Assembly (NCBI GenBank): GCA_003541875.1 | Contig: DPLS01000276.1 | Coordinates: 1 to 6,120 of the forward strand | DNA length: 6,120 bases | Reading direction: 5' to 3' | From: Bacteroidota bacterium | GTDB taxonomy: Bacteria; Bacteroidota; Ignavibacteria; UBA10030; UBA6906 | Part shown: positions 1-5,446 of the stretch, in pieces | Layout: each line of letters opens with the position of its first letter | Numbering within the stretch: position 1 is the stretch's first letter | Translations under genes and position numbers: made by a program | The notes under the pieces: generated by a model | What the model was told of the DNA's origin: nothing | Databases searched by the model: none | What the model saw: only the letters and a program-made list of their open reading frames with translations

Positions 1-368
1 ACCGCAAGCGGGCATCGGAGTGCAAGCACAAGTGTCGAAAGGAAATTGTCTGCAAGCCCATGGGCGAACTTGGCAAGAGAATTCGCCGTAGCCGGAGCGA
101 CCAACATGATATCCGCCCACACCGCCAGTTCAATATGCTTCGTCCACTGCATTGTGGGCTGATCTGGAGAGGGGGGAAACATCTCGATAACGACTTCACG
201 TTGGGAGAGCGTTGAGAGCGTCAGGGGGGTAATGAATTCCGTCGCGCTTCGCGTCATCACCACCTGAACTTCCGCGCCGGCTTTCACAAACTCTCGTACC
301 AGCCACGCCGTCTTGTACGCGGCGATCCCCCCGGTTACCCCCAGGATGATGTGTTTCCCTTTAAGCAT
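1..368 (-). CDS. coaBC: Bifunctional phosphopantothenoylcysteine decarboxylase / phosphopantothenate-cysteine ligase (CoaBC, Dfp), N-terminal part
   Basis: This is the start of CoaBC, which makes 4'-phosphopantetheine for coenzyme A: the C-terminal half couples cysteine to phosphopantothenate and the N-terminal flavoprotein decarboxylates the product. Only 122 residues of the N-terminal flavoprotein domain are visible, because the left edge cuts a protein that is usually about 400 residues long. The reading begins MLKGKHIILGVTGGIAAYK, with the FMN-binding GVTGGIAAYK at residues 10-19. HIELA at 78-82 carries H78, which aligns with the catalytic His75 of E. coli Dfp. The segment PATANSLAKFAHGLADN at 92-108 is the family's PASAN...K.A.G.ADN motif. 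The start is 11 bases after the rpoZ stop. No clear Shine-Dalgarno site precedes it, so it is probably translated by coupling within the operon. No odd residue is seen in the visible part. The synthetase domain and stop codon lie outside the window. Confidence 0.95.
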   Translation of the reverse strand, partial: MLKGKHIILGVTGGIAAYKTAWLVREFVKAGAEVQVVMTRSATEFITPLTLSTLSQREVVIEMFPPSPDQPTMQWTKHIELAVWADIMLVAPATANSLAKFAHGLADNFLSTLVLALRCPLA

Positions 369-379
369 CAGGGTAAGGG

Positions 380-724
380 TTATTCTTCTTCTTCCTCTTC
401 CGGTTCTTCTTCAACCGGCGCAGGAACCACTTCCTTTTCCTTGTAGCGCCACTCAAGCTTGCTCTGCATCAGCTCGTCGAGTGCAATGTCGGTGGCCTTT
501 GGGCGTTTCTCGAATTCAAGGCTGACTTTCAGCTGGTCGGGATTCACTTCGACCTCTTCACCCTCAACTTCCAGCTTTGGCGCAAACATTTCGATACGTT
601 GGTTGAATTCTATCTTGGTCTCTTCGTTGACCTGGCGTGCGCGTTTCGACGTGGCAACGATCGCCTCGTGCACGTTCTTCGCCTTGCTCAGGAAAACTTC
701 AAGATCAATGGGTTTGATTGGCAT
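380..724 (-). CDS. rpoZ: DNA-directed RNA polymerase subunit omega (Rpb6-like, Bacteroidota type) with acidic tail
   Basis: Omega is the small accessory subunit of RNA polymerase that helps fold and hold the beta' subunit. The 114-residue product fits the Bacteroidota-type RNA polymerase Rpb6/omega family. The core NVHEAIVATSKRARQVNEE at 17-35 matches the family's helix with K.A.Q, and FEKRPKATDIALDEL at 71-85 matches the E..PKPT.IA..E segment. The protein ends with V104 followed by EEEPEEEEEE, nine glutamates in the last ten residues, coded mostly by GAA/GAG triplet runs. The start is supported by a strong AAGGAGTT site six bases upstream. It lies 17 bases after gmk and 11 bases before coaBC, the classic gmk-rpoZ-coaBC order, which supports the call. 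Sequence similarity to E. coli RpoZ is weak, so the family call rests on the Bacteroidota-type pattern plus context. Confidence 0.88.
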   Translation of the reverse strand: MPIKPIDLEVFLSKAKNVHEAIVATSKRARQVNEETKIEFNQRIEMFAPKLEVEGEEVEVNPDQLKVSLEFEKRPKATDIALDELMQSKLEWRYKEKEVVPAPVEEEPEEEEEE

Positions 725-728
725 AACG

Positions 729-736
729 AACTCCTT
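729..736 (-). promoter_or_regulatory. Strong Shine-Dalgarno site of rpoZ
   Basis: Read on the minus strand, AAGGAGTT lies in the 17-base gap between gmk and rpoZ, with AGGAG six bases before the rpoZ ATG. It is the best ribosome binding site in the operon. By contrast gmk and coaBC have none that is obvious, which suggests omega can be translated independently of its neighbours. Confidence 0.8.
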
Positions 737-741
737 ATGTG

Positions 742-1305
742 TTACGTTGATAGATGTTGTTCTACTAAACTCTGCACTTCACGAATCGCCCTGTCGAGTT
801 CATCGTTCACAACCTGGTGATCGAACCTATTTCCCATCTCCAGCTCCATTGGAACACGATCCAGCCGCCTCTTCAGCGTAACGTCGTCTTCAGTCTGCCG
901 TTTGAGCAGTCGATCTTTCAGCACTTCAAAGCTTGGCGGACGAATGAATATCATCAGCGCCTCAGGATAATGTGTCTTGATGGAGAGGCCGCCCTTCACA
1001 TCGACATCGAAAAGCAGGTGAAGTCCACCTCTCAAAGCACGGTCCACTTCCCTTTTCAGTGTGCCGTAGTGGTCGCCATACAGCTCCTCCCACTCAACAA
1101 ACTCTCCTGCTTCTATTCTCCGTTTGAATTCCTCCTTCGTCAGAAAGAAATAGTCCTTGGCGTCAACCTCCCCCACTCGCTTTGCCCGTGTTGTCGCTGA
1201 AACGGAAAACCCAAGACTGGGGTTCCGTTTCATAATCTCTTTTGCAATCGTGGTCTTGCCTGAACCACTCGGGGCGGAGATGACGATGAGCTTCCCGGAC
1301 GGCAT
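742..1305 (-). CDS. gmk: Guanylate kinase
   Basis: Gmk phosphorylates GMP to GDP with ATP in the cytosol, feeding GTP, dGTP and (p)ppGpp pools. The 187-residue protein is full length for the family. The P-loop SAPSGSGKTT is at 10-19. The GMP-binding segment SATTRAKRVGE at 36-46 carries the expected S36, R40, R43 and E46, followed by DYFF at 51-54. YGDHYGT at 76-82 supplies Y80 and T82 of the GMP pocket, and FDVDVKGG at 99-106 is the core strand with D100 and D102. IFIRPPS and the R.TE lid region follow, then the family's VVND near the C-terminus. The start follows the yicC stop after three bases (TAG CAC ATG) with no evident Shine-Dalgarno site, so coupling to yicC translation is likely. R43-V44 replaces the commoner R-P of this motif, which is a minor variant. 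Confidence 0.98.
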   Translation of the reverse strand: MPSGKLIVISAPSGSGKTTIAKEIMKRNPSLGFSVSATTRAKRVGEVDAKDYFFLTKEEFKRRIEAGEFVEWEELYGDHYGTLKREVDRALRGGLHLLFDVDVKGGLSIKTHYPEALMIFIRPPSFEVLKDRLLKRQTEDDVTLKRRLDRVPMELEMGNRFDHQVVNDELDRAIREVQSLVEQHLST

Positions 1306-1308
1306 GTG

Positions 1309-2187
1309 CTATTCAATGTTCTGCAACTGCTCGCGGATTTTCTCCAGCTCCTCTTTCACGCTCACAACGAGGTGGGCAATCTCCGATGCACTTGATTTTG
1401 AGCCAATGGTGTTTGCTTCCCGGTTCATCTCCTGCACGAGAAAATTCAGTTTGCGACCGGAGGGTTCCTTGTCCTCAAGCGCCTGGAGGAAGAATTTATT
1501 GTGACTACTGAATCGCACACACTCTTCCGTCACATCCAGCCGATCGGCAAGCAGCGCAAGCTCCATCTCCAGTCGGCCTTCATCGACCGTTTCATTCTCA
1601 AGAATTTTCTGAATACGTTCTCTGAGTCGCGCCCGCTCTGCCGGGACTTGTTCTTTCGAAAGGATCTCAATGCGGCGCAGCGTTTGTTCAATAGCGGTAA
1701 CGCGTACGCGGAAGTCCTTCTTCAACTCCTCCCCTTCATTCCGCCGCATCTCTGCAAGATCGTCGAGAGCTTTGTTGAGGGCAAGTTGCGTTACTTCCCA
1801 CTCATCCTCATCGGCACCGTCGAGCACCGGCTGCTCAAGCACCTCGGAGAATCTGAGGAGATGCTCCAGCTTCACAGACTCCTTCACCTTCACGGTCTTG
1901 CGAAGCTGATTCAACAGCTTGTAGTAGTCCCTTGCAGCCGTTGCATTGATTGCAAGGGGCGGCTTCCCGTTCTTTTCTCGCTCAACCGTCGCAAGCAGGT
2001 TGACCTTCCCCCGGGAGATTTTCTTCCGGACAATCTCTTTAACTTCATTCTCTCGTAGGGAAAGCGAGCGGGGTAAACGGGTTGTGACTTCTAGGAACCG
2101 GCTGTTGACGCTGCGGAGTTCGATGGCAACCGTGATTCCTTTTCTTGCTGCCTCGCCGCGCCCGTAGCCGGTCATACTGGCTATCAT
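1309..2187 (-). CDS. yicC: YicC/YloC family endoribonuclease
   Basis: YicC/YloC proteins are widely conserved. E. coli YicC and B. subtilis YloC are reported to be endoribonucleases, and E. coli YicC is linked to turnover of the small RNA RyhB; the substrate in this organism is unknown. The 292-residue product is full length. It begins with the family signature SMTGYGRGEA at 4-13 and ELRSVNSRFLE at 23-33. The C-terminal domain has ALLADRLDVTEECVRFSSH at 211-229 and GRKLNFLVQEMNREANTIGSK at 244-264, the most conserved block of the family. A charged helical stretch spans about 140-205. The ATG chosen gives the usual MI-SMTGYGR start and has an AGAGGA site very close upstream. It is the first gene of the minus-strand operon and lies back to back with the rqcH-like gene. 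Confidence 0.96.
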   Translation of the reverse strand: MIASMTGYGRGEAARKGITVAIELRSVNSRFLEVTTRLPRSLSLRENEVKEIVRKKISRGKVNLLATVEREKNGKPPLAINATAARDYYKLLNQLRKTVKVKESVKLEHLLRFSEVLEQPVLDGADEDEWEVTQLALNKALDDLAEMRRNEGEELKKDFRVRVTAIEQTLRRIEILSKEQVPAERARLRERIQKILENETVDEGRLEMELALLADRLDVTEECVRFSSHNKFFLQALEDKEPSGRKLNFLVQEMNREANTIGSKSSASEIAHLVVSVKEELEKIREQLQNIE

Positions 2188-2190
2188 GCT

Positions 2191-2196
2191 TCCTCT
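2191..2196 (-). promoter_or_regulatory. Shine-Dalgarno-like site of yicC
   Basis: AGAGGA on the minus strand ends three bases before the yicC ATG at 2187. The spacing is short, so the site may act weakly. The next in-frame Met (M5, in the SMTGYGR motif) would have about 15 bases of spacing and would cut into the family's usual N-terminus. Confidence 0.5.
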
Positions 2197-2216
2197 TTTG
2201 GGGGCTCTACGTACTC

Positions 2217-2245
2217 AAAGTATGAAAACTCGTCTGGAGTTGCAA
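2217..2245 (-). promoter_or_regulatory. Predicted sigma70-type promoter for the yicC-gmk-rpoZ-coaBC operon
   Basis: On the minus strand a -35 box TTGCAA (2240-2245) is followed after exactly 17 bases by a -10 box TACTTT (2217-2222). Transcription would start near 2210, giving a leader of about 23 bases that contains the AGAGGA site of yicC. This is prediction by eye. It agrees with a Bacteroidota-like -10 only in its TTTG ending (TACTTTG). Confidence 0.5.
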
Positions 2246-2286
2246 TCGAAACTTTGACACATATTCCGCACCGGTTCGTCAACAGG

Positions 2287-2295
2287 TTATCCACA
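2287..2295 (+). promoter_or_regulatory. Consensus DnaA box (TTATCCACA)
   Basis: TTATCCACA is a perfect match to the high-affinity DnaA box. It lies between the two divergent promoters, upstream of the plus-strand -35 box at 2312. A second, imperfect box (TTATCAACA, one mismatch) is on the minus strand at 2340-2348, between the -10 box and the start codon of the plus-strand gene. Two sites are far too few for an origin. The position would fit DnaA control of one or both promoters, but a chance match cannot be excluded. Confidence 0.4.
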
Positions 2296-2311
2296 TCGAA
2301 TCTCGGTCTCG

Positions 2312-2340
2312 TTGGCAAAGGGGGCGTTTTTCAATATATT
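2312..2340 (+). promoter_or_regulatory. Predicted sigma70-type promoter for the rqcH-like gene
   Basis: TTGGCA (2312-2317) and TATATT (2335-2340) are separated by exactly 17 bases, close to the sigma70 consensus. The start site would fall near 2346-2348, only about five bases before the ATG at 2352. Such a transcript would be almost leaderless, which agrees with the absence of any Shine-Dalgarno site. Confidence 0.6.
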
Positions 2341-2351
2341 GTTGATAACCC

Positions 2352-4016
2352 ATGTTGAGCAATTATTACACGCTGGCAATTCTCGCAACTGATCTTGACT
2401 CCAAGATTCGGGACAGAACTATCACGGGAGCTTACTCTCAAGAAAAGGATGAACTGGTTCTCTCTTTTGATGGATTGTTGGATTCCCTCATCGTTTCGTG
2501 TTCGCCCAACGTGAACACGTTGTATCTTCATTCAAGTTTTTCCCGTGCCCGTGCGAACTCTGTTGATGTTCTGAAAACGATATGCGGGAAGCAAGTTGTT
2601 TCGGTATCCATTCAACCGATGGACAGAGTAATTTCATTTCAATTGCAGGATGGGGTCAAGATTCTTACTCAGTTCTTTGGCTCCAAGGCAAATGTACTAC
2701 TGGTTGATGATTCATCGCTGGTTGTCGATGCATTCAAGAACGCACGGTCAGTCGTTGACAGTAGATATGCACCATTGGAGGGAGAGATTGTTCACGACTT
2801 TGCGGCGTTGAGAGCGTTGGTCGCCGAAGAACCCACTCAAACCGTGTTCTCTCTCTTGAAGCGCGCGTTTCCCGTTCTCGGCTCGACTTTGGCAAACGAG
2901 ATTCTCTTCCGAGCCGGTGTGTCAGTCAGAGCGCAAGGACAAGAAATGAGCGACGAACAGATACGCAGACTGGCGGGCTCCTTCACGACATTGTTGACAG
3001 AACTTAGCCGTCCGATTCCTCGGGTGTACATCGGCAAGGAACCACCTCATACACCTCATCGCTTCTCGGTAGTAGCGCTGAATCATTGCCACGACTTTGA
3101 GGAGCGGCTTTTTCCAGACATTCACGAGGCAATTCGTTTCTTTATTTCAAAGACAAGGTCGGCTAGCACTCTTCTTGCCAATGCAAGTGAGATCGTCGCC
3201 ACCTTGCACCAGCATTCGATAAAGCTTCAGCGTACAATCGGAGCGGTGGAGGAAGATCTCAAGACCACCTCGCGAGCGGATGAGTATGATCGGTATGCGA
3301 CGACCCTCATGGCAAATCTCGGCGCAGTAAAGAAGGGCATGAAGTCGGCAACGTTCCCCAGTGAGGATGGCCCGGTGACGGTTCCCTTGGATTCCGCGCT
3401 GTCGCCAGTTCAAAATGCACAGCGCCACTTTGAGAAGGCGAAGAAGTCCAGGCTCGCATACGATCAATCCCGGAAGCGGTTGGTTGAACTGCGGGGAACA
3501 TTACACCTAGCGGAAGAACTGCTTGCCGCCGCAGAGGCAATCACTACGAAAGAAGGGCTTAGGCAGTTCATGGGTGACAGAGCGAAACAGCTCGACAAAT
3601 TTGGGATTGGGGAAAAGGCAAAGGAGCGAGAGGAGCTTCCGTTTCGGATATTCGTGGTTGACGGCGGCTTTGAGGTCTGGGCGGGCAAGAGTAGTCGCAA
3701 CAACGACGAACTGACAATGAAACACTCCAAGCCGAACGATCTCTGGTTCCACGCGCGTGGTGCCAGCGGCTCGCATGTTGTGCTCAAGACAAATACCAGC
3801 AACGGAGAACCGAGCAAGAAGGCGAAAGAACAGGCCGCCGGCATCGCGGCTCACTATAGTAAGATGAAGAATGCGAAAATGGTCCCCGTCGCAATGACTG
3901 AGCGGAAATACGTTCGCAAGCCCAAAGGCGCTCCACCCGGAACGGTCGTGCTCGAACGAGAGAAGGTGATCTTTGCCGAACCTGCACTCCCAAAGGGCAA
4001 GGCGGGGAACGGATGA
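2352..4016 (+). CDS. rqcH: NFACT family protein, RqcH/Rqc2-like (ribosome-associated quality control)
   Basis: RqcH (B. subtilis YloA, eukaryotic Rqc2/NEMF) binds stalled 50S subunits carrying peptidyl-tRNA and directs C-terminal alanine tailing, which marks the stuck peptide for proteolysis. The 554-residue protein has the family's usual length. The NFACT-N part covers about 1-230, with MDRVISF at 90-96 holding the D91-R92 pair that matches the tRNA-recruiting DR motif of RqcH. FGSKANVLLVDD at 109-120 is the G.N..L.D segment. A helix-hairpin and coiled-coil middle region lies at about 260-420. The NFACT-R domain at about 430-545 has GFEVWAGKSSRNNDELT and DLWFHARGASGSHVVLKT, then PSKKAKEQAAGIAAHYSK. 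The usual PGSHV is ASGSHV here. An in-frame TAA at 2346-2348 forbids a longer protein and no other Met occurs before residue 90, so the start is secure. Older annotation often calls this family fibronectin-binding; that is not implied here. Confidence 0.92.
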   Translation: MLSNYYTLAILATDLDSKIRDRTITGAYSQEKDELVLSFDGLLDSLIVSCSPNVNTLYLHSSFSRARANSVDVLKTICGKQVVSVSIQPMDRVISFQLQDGVKILTQFFGSKANVLLVDDSSLVVDAFKNARSVVDSRYAPLEGEIVHDFAALRALVAEEPTQTVFSLLKRAFPVLGSTLANEILFRAGVSVRAQGQEMSDEQIRRLAGSFTTLLTELSRPIPRVYIGKEPPHTPHRFSVVALNHCHDFEERLFPDIHEAIRFFISKTRSASTLLANASEIVATLHQHSIKLQRTIGAVEEDLKTTSRADEYDRYATTLMANLGAVKKGMKSATFPSEDGPVTVPLDSALSPVQNAQRHFEKAKKSRLAYDQSRKRLVELRGTLHLAEELLAAAEAITTKEGLRQFMGDRAKQLDKFGIGEKAKEREELPFRIFVVDGGFEVWAGKSSRNNDELTMKHSKPNDLWFHARGASGSHVVLKTNTSNGEPSKKAKEQAAGIAAHYSKMKNAKMVPVAMTERKYVRKPKGAPPGTVVLEREKVIFAEPALPKGKAGNG

Positions 4017-4074
4017 ACTCTCTAGTCTCATGCCATCATAATCAAACACGTGAATCATATTCCGGCCATCAACC

Positions 4075-5295
4075 ATGAAGCGTAAACTCCGACGCAGGAT
4101 CTCGCCTGAATCAATGTCTCTGGCTACACGAGCCATTCACGGCAGGAAGCTCTTCCCTTACCAGGGAACGGTTTCCACACCGATTGCACAGACGTCGACA
4201 TACCGATTCGCGAGCTCGCACGATGCGGTTCGCTATGCCCAGGGCGACCCGGATGTGTACGTCTACACACGGTATCATAATCCAACAGTCCGCGAAGCCG
4301 AGGAACGGCTGGCCTTGATGATGAACGCCGAACGGGCATTGCTTTTTTCGTCCGGCATGGCGGCAATCTCTTCGGCCGTGTTCTCCCTGGTGGGGGCTGG
4401 CGACGAAATCATCAGTACCCCGGCATTGTATGGGGGCACATACAGATTCTTCAGAGACATCTTACCCCACTACAATATCACCGTGAAATATGTGCAGCCG
4501 GATTCTCTGGCAGATATGCGCGACCTCGTCACCCGCAACACAAAGCTCGTTTACTTTGAGACTCCGACGAACCCAACGCTTGGCCTCGTCGATATCGCGA
4601 AGGTTGTGGCTGAAACCAGAAGGGCCGAGAAGAGGGTTGGAGCGAGAATCACAATCATGATCGACAACACCTTTGCTTCGATCGTCAACCAAGACCCATT
4701 CTCTCTTGGAGTCGACGTTATCATGGAAAGCGGCACAAAGTACCTCGGAGGGCACAGCGACATTATGGCCGGGGTGATTGCCGGGAAGAAGAAGTTTGTC
4801 GCAGCCGTTCACACTCAGTTGAAATATTTTGGCGGCTGTGCCGATCCTTTTGCTGCCTACCTCATGGTGAGAAGTCTGAAGACCTTTGAGCTAAGGGTGC
4901 ATCGTCAGAACGAAAACGCTTTGGCGCTGGCGAAATTTTTACGCCGTCATCCCAAAGTGACTCGAGTACTGTATCCTGGTCTCTCGTCTCATCCCCAACA
5001 CTTAATCGCCAAAAAGCAGATGAATGGCTTTGGCGGAATGGTAACGATTGAGGTGGCCGGTGGAGTGAAGTCAGCCGTGAAAGTATGCGACTCGCTGAAT
5101 GTCGCCCTTAACGCGATGTCCCTCGGCGGCACGGAGACGTTGGTTTCCATTCCTGTATATTCCTCTCATGTCAACATGAGTCGAGGTGAACTCAAGAGCC
5201 ACGGTGTTACTCCGGGCATGATTCGCATCTCTGTTGGAGTCGAGGGAATTGAGGATCTGAGAAGAGATTTTCAACAAGCACTAGACAGAATATGA
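4075..5295 (+). CDS. PLP-dependent Cys/Met-metabolism enzyme (cystathionine gamma-synthase / gamma-lyase / methionine gamma-lyase family)
   Basis: This is a fold-type I PLP enzyme of transsulfuration (Cys_Met_Meta_PP family), 406 residues, full length. YTRYHNPT at 64-71 gives the Tyr and Arg that hold the PLP phosphate of the neighbouring subunit. FSSGMAA at 91-97 is the phosphate loop, Y119 in ALYGGTYRFF stacks on the ring, D197 in IDNTFAS binds the pyridine nitrogen, and K222 in ESGTKYLGGHSD is the Schiff-base lysine. SLGGTETLVSIP at 349-360 and R384 in GMIRISVG form the carboxylate site. The position of the methionine gamma-lyase Cys116 (LYGCT) is glycine here (LYGGT, G121), as in most synthases and cystathionine lyases, so a typical methionine gamma-lyase is less likely. 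Reactions within the family cannot be told apart reliably by sequence. No good Shine-Dalgarno site marks the ATG; Met14 (4114) is an alternative start just before the conserved SLATRAIH. It lies 58 bases after rqcH with no evident terminator between them, so cotranscription is possible. Confidence 0.93.
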   Translation: MKRKLRRRISPESMSLATRAIHGRKLFPYQGTVSTPIAQTSTYRFASSHDAVRYAQGDPDVYVYTRYHNPTVREAEERLALMMNAERALLFSSGMAAISSAVFSLVGAGDEIISTPALYGGTYRFFRDILPHYNITVKYVQPDSLADMRDLVTRNTKLVYFETPTNPTLGLVDIAKVVAETRRAEKRVGARITIMIDNTFASIVNQDPFSLGVDVIMESGTKYLGGHSDIMAGVIAGKKKFVAAVHTQLKYFGGCADPFAAYLMVRSLKTFELRVHRQNENALALAKFLRRHPKVTRVLYPGLSSHPQHLIAKKQMNGFGGMVTIEVAGGVKSAVKVCDSLNVALNAMSLGGTETLVSIPVYSSHVNMSRGELKSHGVTPGMIRISVGVEGIEDLRRDFQQALDRI

Positions 5296-5446
5296 TTGAG
5301 CTCTCAAACCGTTGGTTACCTTGCGAACCAACTCCCTTTTGCGTAACTTGGCAGGCGCTTTCACGTAAGAGATGCTCCATCGAACCTTTGGTCACGCCGC
5401 AATGGTCTAACGGTTGTCGCGGATCCAACGACATAAACACATAGCA
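5296..5446 (+). other. Intergenic gap between the PLP enzyme gene and dxr
   Basis: These 151 bases hold the hairpin at 5311-5332 and otherwise nothing I can name. There is no tRNA fold and no confident promoter: the best -35-like TTGGCA, near 5348, has only a poor GATGCT 17 bases downstream. No Shine-Dalgarno site lies near the probable dxr start; GGATCC is 20 bases away. An in-frame TAA at 5408-5410 limits how far upstream dxr could begin. Confidence 0.6.
5311..5340 (+). terminator. Terminator-like hairpin after the PLP enzyme gene
   Basis: GTTGGTT (5311-5317) pairs perfectly with AACCAAC (5326-5332) around an eight-base loop, 15 bases after the stop codon. TCCCTTTT follows. The stem is short with only three G-C pairs, and the T run is brief and interrupted by Cs, so it would be a weak or partial intrinsic terminator. 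Confidence 0.45.

Larger units (their letters stand above)
2285..2350. repeat. 7-bp inverted repeat flanking the rqcH-like promoter
   Basis: GGTTATC at 2285-2291 and its reverse complement GATAACC at 2344-2350 are 52 bases apart. The similarity extends outward: CAACAGGTTATC on one side compares with CAACATGGGTTATC read from the other strand. The arms overlap the perfect and the imperfect DnaA boxes and enclose the -35 and -10 boxes. This could be a pair of operator half-sites, or chance. Confidence 0.35.

Noticed and set aside
381..412. TTC/CTT-rich tract as a non-coding simple repeat
   Set aside because: It is fully explained as the GAA/GAG codons of the acidic tail of omega on the minus strand.
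1501..2058. Plus-strand open frame (185 codons) opposite yicC
   Set aside because: yicC on the minus strand has clear family motifs throughout, so the opposing frame is a by-product of its codon use.
2188..2351. Replication origin
   Set aside because: There is only one perfect and one imperfect DnaA box, no AT-rich unwinding tract and no origin-linked genes such as dnaA, dnaN or gidA nearby.
3507..4136. Long minus-strand open frame (209 codons) opposite the end of the rqcH-like gene
   Set aside because: It is antisense to a well-conserved NFACT-R domain, its translation resembles no family I know, and it has no start context of its own. It is a shadow frame.
5296..5307. Palindrome TTGAG-CT-CTCAA right after the PLP enzyme stop codon
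   Set aside because: The two-base loop cannot form a stable hairpin and no T run follows.
5296..5446. tRNA or small RNA gene in the gap before dxr
   Set aside because: No cloverleaf arms or TTCGANTC-like T-loop could be found, and no promoter-terminator pair frames the gap.
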